From Flavonifractor sp052065355 (GTDB lineage: Bacteria > Bacillota > Clostridia > Oscillospirales > Oscillospiraceae), in assembly GCF_052065355.1 (NCBI RefSeq), contig NZ_JBQHUF010000002.1, positions 62,001 to 126,000 on the forward strand: a DNA stretch of 64,000 nt. The letters run 5' to 3'. A model generated the notes under the pieces. It made no database searches, was not told the DNA's origin, and saw only the letters and a program-made list of their open reading frames with translations. Made by a program: the position numbers and the translations under genes. Below, one piece after another: positions 43,515 through 52,000 of the stretch (its first letter is position 1; each line of letters opens with the position of its first letter).

Positions 43515-44792
43515 ATGGTACCTGTCTTATTGATTTGCCTGCTGGTGCTTTTTGTCATCAGCGCACCGATTACCGTTGCACTGGGCCTTTCCGGTTTTAC
43601 CGCCCTGCTGTTCGGTTCCAACATGGACCCCATGATCGTCATTCAGCGTCTGGTAGGAGGTATTGATTCCTTCTCCCTGATGGCGCTTCCGTTTTTTATC
43701 CTGTCCGCTAATTTAATGGCCACCGGTGGCCTGTCCAAGCGCCTGCTGGACTGGTGCCGCGCTCTGGTGGGCCACGTCTGTGGCGGTATCGCTATGGCTA
43801 CCGAGCTGGCCAGCATGTTCTTTGGCGCTCTGTCCGGCTCCAGCCCGGCCACCATCATCGCCATCGGCAAGCTAATGTATCCTGATCTGGTGGAGCGCAA
43901 ATATCCCAAGAAATTTATCGGCGGTCTGCTGGCATCCTCAGGCTCTGTCGCGTTGATCATCCCCCCCAGCATCACCATTATCATCTACTGCACCGTCACC
44001 GGCGCTTCCGTCGGCAAGTGCTTTATTGCCGGTATAACAGCTGGCGTGCTGTTTGGCCTGTCCAGCCTGATTTACATCTATTTCTACTCCAGAAAGCTGA
44101 ATCTGCCCCGTGACAAGCGCTCCAGCCTTGCTGAACTGTGGAGAGCTACCAAAAAGGCCTTTGCCGCACTGATGGTGCCCGTGATTATTCTGGGCGGTAT
44201 CTACTCCGGCATCTGCACCCCCACCGACGCTGCTGCTGTTTCCGCAGTGTATGCAATGATCGTGGGCCTGTTTATCTATAAGGAAATGACCCTCAAGGAT
44301 CTGTGGAAGGTTCTGGTGGACTCTGCCGTGGGTACCGCTCAGGTTCTGGTGCTGATGTCCTCCGCCACGATTCTTGGCTGGATCCTGACTGTAAGCAACC
44401 TCTCCACTACTCTGACCAACGTGCTGCTGGGTGACGTGACCAGCAAGGTGCTCTTCCTGCTGATCGTCAACATCATCCTTCTGATCTTCGGCATGTTCAT
44501 GGATGGCTCCGCGTCCATCCTGATCGTGGCTCCTCTGGTGTTCCCCATGGCCACCGCTATGGGTATCAACCCTGTTCACCTGTGCCTGATCATGATTTCC
44601 AACCTGGCTATCGGCATGTATACTCCTCCCTTCGGCATGAACCTGTTTGTTACCAGCGGTATTACCAAGCAGGACATGGTGGAGATGCTGCCTGGCGTTT
44701 GGCCCTTCCTGGCGGTAAACCTGGCCAGCCTGCTGGTAATTACCTATTGCCCGGACCTGATTATGTTCCTGCCCAACCTGGCCGGCGGATAA
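43515..44792 (+). CDS. dctM: TRAP transporter large permease (DctM)
   Basis: 425 residues, about twelve membrane segments. DctM markers are VALGLSGFTALLFG, SLMALPFFILSANLMATGGLSKRLLDW, ELASMFFGALSGSSPATIIAIGKLMYPDL, LIIPPSITIIIYCTVTGASVGKCFIAGITAG, and GMFMDGSASILIVAPLVFPMATAMGINPVHLCLIMISNLAIGMYTPPFGMNLFV. Elevator-type Na+ symporter subunit that works with DctP and DctQ. The downstream peptidase and C-S lyase suggest the cargo may be a dipeptide or amino acid conjugate rather than plain dicarboxylate. Confidence 0.95.
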   Translation: MVPVLLICLLVLFVISAPITVALGLSGFTALLFGSNMDPMIVIQRLVGGIDSFSLMALPFFILSANLMATGGLSKRLLDWCRALVGHVCGGIAMATELASMFFGALSGSSPATIIAIGKLMYPDLVERKYPKKFIGGLLASSGSVALIIPPSITIIIYCTVTGASVGKCFIAGITAGVLFGLSSLIYIYFYSRKLNLPRDKRSSLAELWRATKKAFAALMVPVIILGGIYSGICTPTDAAAVSAVYAMIVGLFIYKEMTLKDLWKVLVDSAVGTAQVLVLMSSATILGWILTVSNLSTTLTNVLLGDVTSKVLFLLIVNIILLIFGMFMDGSASILIVAPLVFPMATAMGINPVHLCLIMISNLAIGMYTPPFGMNLFVTSGITKQDMVEMLPGVWPFLAVNLASLLVITYCPDLIMFLPNLAGG

Positions 44793-44828
44793 CGACGGAA
44801 CCAATCATAACGCAAGGAGGAATCTTTC

Positions 44829-46013
44829 ATGTTAGAATTGCGTGATCAGAAAGCAATCCAGAACCGGCTCCAGCTTTGCATGGAAAAGAGCGGGCTGGAT
44901 GCCATGATTCTCACCAGCCCCGAGGCTATTTTCTACGCCAGCGGCTTTGCCAGCCAGTTCCTGTATCAGTCCAATAACATCGGCTTGACTGCAGCTGTGG
45001 TACCCAAGACCGGCAAAGTCACGGTAATCTGCAGCGAGTTTGAAAAACAGACTGCCGTTTCCAGCTGCAAGGATATCGAAATCATGGCCTATCCCATGTG
45101 GATCTACATTGAGGACTATGCCAAGGATGATGCCGAGGACAAGCCTGCTCAGCCCGACCTGAACCGAACCTTCCGCTGGGCTGCTGACGTCATCAAGTCC
45201 ACCTGCCCTGACGCAAAGGTAGGTGTGGAGAGTGAAAAGATTTCTCACTCCAAGTGGGACTTTCTGCAGAGTCAGTTCCCCGGCGATCATCTGGTGGATT
45301 GCAGCGAGACACTGATTGAATCCCGGATGATCAAGACCCCCTGGGAGATCAGTGTTCTGCGTCGGGCCGCTGAAATCAGCGAGGTAGCCATGAACAAGAC
45401 CGCCCGCGAGGTCGTCCCCGGTATGACCGAGGCGGATGTAATGCGGCTGTTCAAGATGAACTGCCAGATGCAGTCCTCCGATGTACAGGATATTCTGCAG
45501 GCTCACACTGTTGCAGCCAACTTTGCCCCCGCTATTGTGCCCCGTCACGACCGACTGAAGGTGGGCGATATTGTCCGGCTGGATGGCGGTCCAATCTACT
45601 GCGGTTACGGCGCGGATCTGGCGCGCACCTTCGTTCTGGGTAATAAGACCGACAAGCGTCGGGAGGAAATCTACGAGATCCTCTGGAAAGGCAACCACTG
45701 TGCGATGGATATGCTGGGGCCGGGCGTGCGGATGTGTGACGTGTTTAATGCGGTACAGGCCACCATCAAACAATACATTCCCAATTTCAAGCGCGGCCAT
45801 CACGGCCACTCTATCGGCTGCAATCGGTTCACCGAGGAGGCGCCCTTCATTGCCGCCGCAGAGACCCGGGAGTTCCAGCCCGGTATGGTGTTCTGCCTGG
45901 AGATGCCCTATTACAGCAGCAAGAACCACAGCTACAACATTGAGGACACCTTCCTCGTGACAGAAACCGGTGTGGAATTCTTTACTCATTCCAGCGAGAG
46001 TCTTTATCTGTAA
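44829..46013 (+). CDS. M24 family metallopeptidase (Xaa-Pro dipeptidase/creatinase-like)
   Basis: 394 residues. Creatinase-type N-domain (residues 1-165: RLQLCMEKSGLDAMILTSPEAIFYASGFASQFLYQ) and pita-bread catalytic domain. The metal ligands appear as two Asp in RLDGGPIYCGYGADLARTFVLG, His in KRGHHGHSIGCNRFTEEAPFI and Glu in FCLEMPYYS..YNIEDTFLVTETG. Members cleave Xaa-Pro or related bonds, or creatine-type C-N bonds. Start ATG 44829 follows CGCAAGGAGGAATCTTTC. Placed between the TRAP genes and the C-S lyase, it may trim an imported peptide or conjugate. Confidence 0.9.
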   Translation: MLELRDQKAIQNRLQLCMEKSGLDAMILTSPEAIFYASGFASQFLYQSNNIGLTAAVVPKTGKVTVICSEFEKQTAVSSCKDIEIMAYPMWIYIEDYAKDDAEDKPAQPDLNRTFRWAADVIKSTCPDAKVGVESEKISHSKWDFLQSQFPGDHLVDCSETLIESRMIKTPWEISVLRRAAEISEVAMNKTAREVVPGMTEADVMRLFKMNCQMQSSDVQDILQAHTVAANFAPAIVPRHDRLKVGDIVRLDGGPIYCGYGADLARTFVLGNKTDKRREEIYEILWKGNHCAMDMLGPGVRMCDVFNAVQATIKQYIPNFKRGHHGHSIGCNRFTEEAPFIAAAETREFQPGMVFCLEMPYYSSKNHSYNIEDTFLVTETGVEFFTHSSESLYL

Positions 46014-46027
46014 GGAGAGCGACAGTC

Positions 46028-47227
46028 ATGATTACCAGGGAATTCTTTGATCAGTATGTGGAGCGCCGCGGCACCCGCAGCATCAAGTGGGACGGCTGTA
46101 ACGCAAAGTTCGGCGTAGATCCCTCTGTGGAAATGGTGCCCATGTGGATCGCTGACATGGACTTCAAGTGCCACCCCAAGATTGTGGAAGCTGTGACCCG
46201 GAAGGCGCAGGAGGGCATTTATGGTTACTGCGTGAAACCTGATAGTTTCTATGAAGCGATTATGAGCTGGGTTTCCCGGCGGTATCACTGGGAGCCGAAG
46301 AAGGAGTGGATCATCTTTACCCCTGGCGTGATCCCCGGCTTTACGCTGGCCATTCAGGCATTTACCCAGCCCGGTGATGGTATCATTGTTCAGACACCTG
46401 TTTACTATCCATTCATGGATGAGATCAAGAACAATCAGCGCACCATGGTGGAGAATACCCTGGTACAGAAAGAAAACGGCAGCTATGTCATGGATTACGA
46501 GGATCTGGAAGTCAAGGCCAGAGATCCCCGCAATAAGCTGATGATTATCTCCAACCCCCACAACCCTGTGGGCCGCTGCTGGACACCGGAAGAGCTGGAA
46601 CGGGTGGGCAATATCTGTGCAGATAATGGCGTGATCGTGGTTTCTGACGAAATCCACGCGGATCTGATGATGAAGGGTTATCATCACACCGCTATGTGTA
46701 CCCTGTCTGAGAAGATCCGTCAGAACACCATTACCAACTATGCGCCCAGCAAGACCTTCAATCTGGCCGGTCTCCAGACTGCCTATACCATTATTCCTAA
46801 TGATAAGATCCGCGCAGCCTATGAGGCGCAGCTCAACGCCAACCGAATCTTCAACATGAACTGGTTTGGCCCGGTGGCATTGGAGACGGCCTACAACGAG
46901 TGCGAGGAGTATGTAGATGCTCTGTGTGACTACATTGACTCCAATAAGCAGTATTTCAACGAGTACATTCGTGAGAACCTGCCTCAGTTGAAGGTGACAG
47001 AGCTGGAAGCGACCTATCTTACTTGGGTGGATTTCCGAGGTACCGGCATGAGCACGGAGGAGATTGAGCACTTCATTGCCCACGAGGCCCATATCGGCGT
47101 AGATATGGGTACTTGGTTCGGCACCGGCGGCGCTGGTTTCCTGCGCTTTGGACTCTCCTGTCCTCGATGCATCCTGGAGAAGGCGCTGGATCAGCTGAAG
47201 AGCGCGCTGGAAAATCACGGGAAATAA
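46028..47227 (+). CDS. MalY/PatB-type PLP C-S lyase
   Basis: 399 residues, 14 bases after the peptidase. Fold type I PLP enzyme of the MalY/PatB branch: GTRSIKWDGCNAKFG, VPMWIADMDFKCHPKIVEA, GIYGYCVKPDSFYEAI, FTPGVIPGFTLAIQAFTQPGDGIIVQTPVYYPF, SNPHNPVGRCWTPEEL, VSDEIHADL, the PLP lysine near 242 in YAPSKTFNLAGLQTAY, and GAGFLRFGLSCPR. These enzymes cleave cystathionine, cysteine or cysteine S-conjugates to a thiol, ammonia and pyruvate via 2-aminoacrylate. RidA and the rhodanese fusion in the same operon suit the products. Confidence 0.93.
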   Translation: MITREFFDQYVERRGTRSIKWDGCNAKFGVDPSVEMVPMWIADMDFKCHPKIVEAVTRKAQEGIYGYCVKPDSFYEAIMSWVSRRYHWEPKKEWIIFTPGVIPGFTLAIQAFTQPGDGIIVQTPVYYPFMDEIKNNQRTMVENTLVQKENGSYVMDYEDLEVKARDPRNKLMIISNPHNPVGRCWTPEELERVGNICADNGVIVVSDEIHADLMMKGYHHTAMCTLSEKIRQNTITNYAPSKTFNLAGLQTAYTIIPNDKIRAAYEAQLNANRIFNMNWFGPVALETAYNECEEYVDALCDYIDSNKQYFNEYIRENLPQLKVTELEATYLTWVDFRGTGMSTEEIEHFIAHEAHIGVDMGTWFGTGGAGFLRFGLSCPRCILEKALDQLKSALENHGK

Positions 47228-47280
47228 GTCCAAGTCCGGACACGGCTGCGGCTGATATGTAAAGGTAATATTTTATAGGA

Positions 47281-47330
47281 GCAAGGGACTCGTGACGGCA
47301 GCAAAAGATTCCGCCGACACGAGTCCCTGC
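47281..47330 (+). promoter_or_regulatory. Hairpin in the leader of the FMN-dehydrogenase gene
   Basis: GCAAGGGACTCGTG (47281-47294) pairs with CACGAGTCCCTGC (47318-47330), one bulge; a short inner CGGC/GCCG pairing is possible. There is no T run. It may be a leader structure or a weak terminator separating this gene from malY. Confidence 0.5.
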
Positions 47331-47389
47331 TGTCCAACAACATTTGAACCGTTTCAGCTTTGTCCCCCATAAAAAACGGAGGTAGCAAA

Positions 47390-48406
47390 ATGACTTATCA
47401 GGAAGTTCTGGCTCAGGCCAAGAGCTGTATGGGCAAATGCCACGCCTGCCCAGTCTGCAACGGACTGGCCTGCAAGAATACCATTCCCGGCCCCGGCGCC
47501 AAGGGGTTGGGAACCGGAGCTATTCGCAATTACCAGAAATGGCAGGAGCTATGCGTCAATATGGATACCATCTGCGAAAATGGCGAGGTGGATACTCATT
47601 TCGACTTTTTCGGCCATCAGCTGGCCCTTCCGCTGCTGGCTGGCCCCGTGGGCGCGGTAACCCTGCATTACGGCGACAAGTATGACGACCTCGCCTACAA
47701 TAACGTGTTGATTCCCGGCTGCGCCAAGTCAGGAATCGTTGCCTTTGCCGGTGACGGCACTAACCCTGCTGTAATGGAAGCGGCAGCAGATGCTCTGAAA
47801 AAGAGCGGAGGCTGTGGTGTGCCCACTATTAAGCCCTGGAATCAGGAAACCATTCAGCAGAAAATGGAACTGGTAAAGGCTGCAAACCCCTACGCTATTG
47901 CTATGGATATCGACGCGGCGGGCCTGCCCTTTCTGAAGGGCCTGACTCCTCCGGCCGGCAGCAAAACTGTCGAGCAGCTGCGGGAAATTGTGGAGATGGC
48001 CGGCAGACCCTTTATTCTCAAGGGTATTATGACCGTAGCCGGAGCACAAAAGGCATTGGATGCCGGTGCCGCCGGTATTGTGGTGTCTAACCATGGTGGC
48101 CGGGTGCTCGACCAGTGTCCTGCCACTGCGGAAGTGCTGCCGGCTATCGCAGATGCGGTAGCTGGTAGGATGAAGATCTTCGTGGATGGTGGTATCCGCA
48201 CTGGTATGGATATGTTCAAGGCTCTGGCGCTGGGTGCTGACGCGGTGCTTATTGCTCGTCCCTTTGTTACCATGGTTTACGGAGGTGCGGAAGAGGGTAT
48301 TTCCGCCTATGTTGCAAAGCTTCAGACAGAACTGGCAGATGTAATGGCGATGTGCGGAGCCCACAGCCTTTCCGATATCAAGCGTTCCATGCTTTACGGA
48401 TACTAA
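47390..48406 (+). CDS. FMN-dependent alpha-hydroxy-acid dehydrogenase with N-terminal cysteine cluster
   Basis: 338 residues from ATG 47390 after ACGGAGGTAGCAAA. TIM-barrel of the glycolate oxidase/lactate dehydrogenase family: FDFFGHQLALPLLAGPVGAVT, GRPFILKGIMTVAGAQKALDAGAAGIVVSNHGGRVLDQCPATAEVLPAIADAV with the catalytic His and the Arg of SNHGGR, then IFVDGGIRTGMDMFKALALGADAVLIARPF. The N-terminus CMGKCHACPVCNGLAC carries five cysteines that could ligate an iron-sulfur cluster, in keeping with an anaerobic electron acceptor. It oxidises a 2-hydroxy acid; which one is not clear. It is followed by a strong terminator. Confidence 0.9.
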   Translation: MTYQEVLAQAKSCMGKCHACPVCNGLACKNTIPGPGAKGLGTGAIRNYQKWQELCVNMDTICENGEVDTHFDFFGHQLALPLLAGPVGAVTLHYGDKYDDLAYNNVLIPGCAKSGIVAFAGDGTNPAVMEAAADALKKSGGCGVPTIKPWNQETIQQKMELVKAANPYAIAMDIDAAGLPFLKGLTPPAGSKTVEQLREIVEMAGRPFILKGIMTVAGAQKALDAGAAGIVVSNHGGRVLDQCPATAEVLPAIADAVAGRMKIFVDGGIRTGMDMFKALALGADAVLIARPFVTMVYGGAEEGISAYVAKLQTELADVMAMCGAHSLSDIKRSMLYGY

Positions 48407-48436
48407 ATTGCCAGAGACGGGAAAACGCAAATAAAC

Positions 48437-48480
48437 AAAATGAGTGATACTCGGTAAAAGCCGGGTATCACTCATTTTTT
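48437..48480 (+). terminator. Terminator of the TRAP/C-S lyase operon
   Basis: Arms 48439-48450 and 48465-48476 plus a CGG/CCG inner pair, followed by a run of six T; 31 bases after the dehydrogenase stop. Confidence 0.88.
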
Positions 48481-48629
48481 AATATGGTTACTAAGCCGCT
48501 GCAGAACAGGCCATGGCAGGTTCTTAAAATACCTTGCTGACTATGATATGCAGTCAATAGAGCATCTTGCTGTTGGGTTCATAAGGCTTATACTTATGGG
48601 CGAACCGTTTAACAGGGGGGGTAATGAAC

Positions 48630-48850
48630 TGTTATTGTGGAGGACGGCTTTGGGAGAAGGGCGACGCCGACAGCGATGAGGCTCCCATCTGTCAGGCTGG
48701 AGTATCGGTTCCGCCATATCCCCGAGGGAGCTGTGCGGGAAGGCAGTGTCTCTGAGGTGCCTCGGCCGCCGGACCAATACCTGCGGTCTGCACGTCCATG
48801 TGAGCCATGATGCTTATGAGACAGAAAGCTGGGAGCAGGCAGAGGAATCG
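48630..48850 (+). pseudogene. Decayed amidoligase fragment
   Basis: Two pieces match the amidoligase at 5867-6988: CGGRLWEKGDADSDEAPICQ (zinc-ribbon part) and LCGKAVSL, then RRTNTCGLHVHVSHDAYETESWEQ (active-site part). The sequence between them (some 130 codons) is deleted and frames are broken. It lies outside the ppdK island, so a related element once sat here. The rest of 48481-49008 holds short coding-like scraps (LAVGFIRLILMGEPFNRGG near 48570) that I cannot place. Confidence 0.8.
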
Positions 48851-49008
48851 AGTATGTTGAGTTAAGATATTACAACCTAAAGCAACAGGCGTGGCTGGCT
48901 ATACTTGCCTGCCAAGAAAACCCTATGCAGCCAGCTTATTGTTTTGCGCAGGAGAATATTCTATACTGTGCTTAACAACCCAATGGGCCTGAAATAGGGG
49001 GAGAAAAA

Positions 49009-52000
49009 ATGAAAAAGAAGAAATACGGATGCCTGACAGCGCTGTTGGTGTCGCTGTGTCTGCTGCTCCAAATGGCGCCGGCAGCCGCGGCCCTGGGCCA
49101 GCAGACCACCTTTGTGGGTGTGGATACCATGATGATCTACAATCCCGCTGTGGACAGCAGCAGCACCATGTCCACCGGCAGTCTGGTGGGACAGATCAAC
49201 ACCCTGGAGGGCAACTTCAACTACGTGTCCGATGGGGAGGAGGACTACTTCTTCCTGGACCAGGGGGAACTTTATGAGGAACTGGAAGGCATCGACCTGT
49301 CCGACGTGCCGAAGGACGATTCCCTGAGCCTTCAGGCCACGGACTACGGTGTGGGTGACACCAGAGACTTTTTTGTCCAGCCGGAGGCTACCTATAAGTA
49401 TCAGTACACCGAGTTCACCTGCCTGTATTCCGGCACCTACTGCCGGGTGTGGGGAGCCTTCTATGACGATGCGGATATCGCGGAGGCCATGGGACGGGAA
49501 TTTGACCAGATCATCTATCCCGGAGACACGGAGGCCTTTGGTACGGCCCGGTATATCCAGGATGGAGACAAGCTGAACATCCTGATCTACCCCATGTATT
49601 CCACCGGCCTGTGCGGCTTTTTCCGCCCCATAGAGCTGCTTACCGCCGCCGAGATGGGCAGCAGCAACGCCCAGCTGTATAACAACAGCATGCCCATCAT
49701 TCATGTCAACTCCTTCCACTGCAGTGCCGGGCGGTATCAGTCCACCGGCCTGGTGACCATTGCCCATGAGTATCAGCATCTGATCTGCATGTCCTCCACT
49801 CTGTTGGGCAATGGGCGCACCAGTCTGACTCTGATGGGCACCTGGCTTAACGAGTCCATGGCCGCGGCGGCTGAGGAGTGGATCTACCCCGGCGAGATGA
49901 CCGAGCTGGGCTACATATCCCGGAACTACAACGGCTCCGGCCTGATCTCCGGCGGTCAGTCCCTGTATGACTTTACCACCAGCTCGGGAGATATCGGCGT
50001 CTACGGTCAGGCTCTGCTCTTTTCCGAGTACCTGAAAAAGCAGTGCGGGGAGCAGGTGTTCCACGGCATTCATGATTACTGGCGTTCCGCGCCTGCCAAC
50101 AGCCTCACCGATGCCGATGCCCTGTACAGTGTGATCCCCGAAGACGTACAGCAGGCCATCGACAGCCAGCTGACTTACGGCTCGTCTATTGAAAATCTTC
50201 TCTCCTATGACGAGCAGAAGATTTCCCTGTCCAAGCTGAACCTGGCCTTCCAGCTGGCAGTGGCCCTCCAGGAGCCCAGCGGCATTTACAGCATGACGGA
50301 CGTCTGCTCCGAGGCGTCCCCCAAGTTTTATACCGGCAGCGGCCGCAGCATCGAGGGCGGCGGACGGTTGTTCGTGCGGACCAAGAACGGCCAGAGCTTC
50401 ACCGTGCCCACGGGGGCCGACTCCCGGCTGATTTATGTGGGCTTTAAGGACGGAGAGATGGTGGTGCCCCCCACTACGGCGGCGGATTATGACCCCACCA
50501 GCCCCTACAAGGTGACTGCCGTCAGCAATGATGAGTCCATGGGCACTGTCTCCTGCTACGACGTGACCATCACCGCCTCTCCCGCCGCGGGCTACGGCTA
50601 CGCCGTGCCCGCCGCCACGGTACTCAGCGGCGAAGCTACGGTGGTGCGCAGCGGTGATGTGTTTACCGTCAGCCCCTCCAGCGACTGTACCATTCAGATC
50701 AATTTTGCCCCCGCCGCCTCCGGCGCGGCCGATACCTGGGACGGAACGGCGGAGGAGCCGGTCTTCTCCGAGGGAGCCTACTACATTCACTCGGCCGAAC
50801 AGCTGGCGGGGCTGGCTCAGATGGTCAACGAGGGGAATACCCTGACCAACACAGACGTGCATCTGATGGCCGATCTGGACCTGAGCGGCCACCAGTGGAC
50901 CCCAATCGGAAGTTACACACAGCCGTTCTCCGGTCGGTTCTATGGGAACGGCCACATAATCACGGGCCTCACTGTAGGCAGCGCGGATACACCGTATAAC
51001 TCCAGCTGCGCGGGCCTGTTCGGCATGGTCCAAAATGCAGACAAGACTGAGATAGCAAAAATCACGGAACTCACAATCCAGGATGCGGTCATATACGGAA
51101 ACGCCGATACAGGCATTTTGGGCGGCTATATCAGAAGCGGCTACATTTCGGATTGTCAGACCAGTGGTACCGTGTCTGGATCCAGCGCGGTAGGCGGATT
51201 GGCGGGGGCCTTTGGTACCGGATATACCTCTGAGGGAACTATTACTATGGCCCGCTGCTTCAGCTCCGCCACTATTACCAGCAGCGGCAGGGGTGCTGGC
51301 GGACTGTTGGGAACGGGCGATCATGCCACAGTGACTCTGTGCGGCGCCACCGGCGACGTGACTAGCGGCGGCAGTGATGTTGGCGGACTGGTAGGCGGCG
51401 ACAGCTACAGCGAATACAGCAAATGCTATGCCACCGGTGACGTGGAAGGCACTTACTATATCGGCGGCTTGACGGGATATCCTTCCAGCTCCGACTTCAC
51501 CAGCTGCTATGCCGCCGGAGGTGCCAAAGGCGACAACATGTATGTGGGCAGCCTTTTAGGGGCCTATAACGGCAGCAGCTATGGTACGTGCTACTCCAAC
51601 TGCGATAAGACCCTCTTCCCGATAGGCGGTCAGGGCGCTGGTTATGGCATGCTGACCACTGAGCAGCTGAAAAAACAGAGCTCCTATGACGAGAAGTATT
51701 GGGATTTCGACTACACCTGGATTATTACACCCTATGCAAACGAGGGCTTCCCGATCCTCCGCTGGCAGACCAAGCAGGCCATGGAGGTGGTGATCACCGC
51801 TGAGAAGGGCTATCTGACCCCGGGTGAGACCCTGCAGCTTTCCGTGTCTCTGGAGCCGTCGGCCACTGCCGACCAGGCGTACACCCTCACCAGTTCCGCG
51901 CCCGAGGTAGCCTCGGTATCGGATACCGGCCTGGTCACCGCCCATCAGACGGGTGCGACGGTGATCACCGCTAAGGCGGCCAAGGGCGGTGCTGTGGGCA

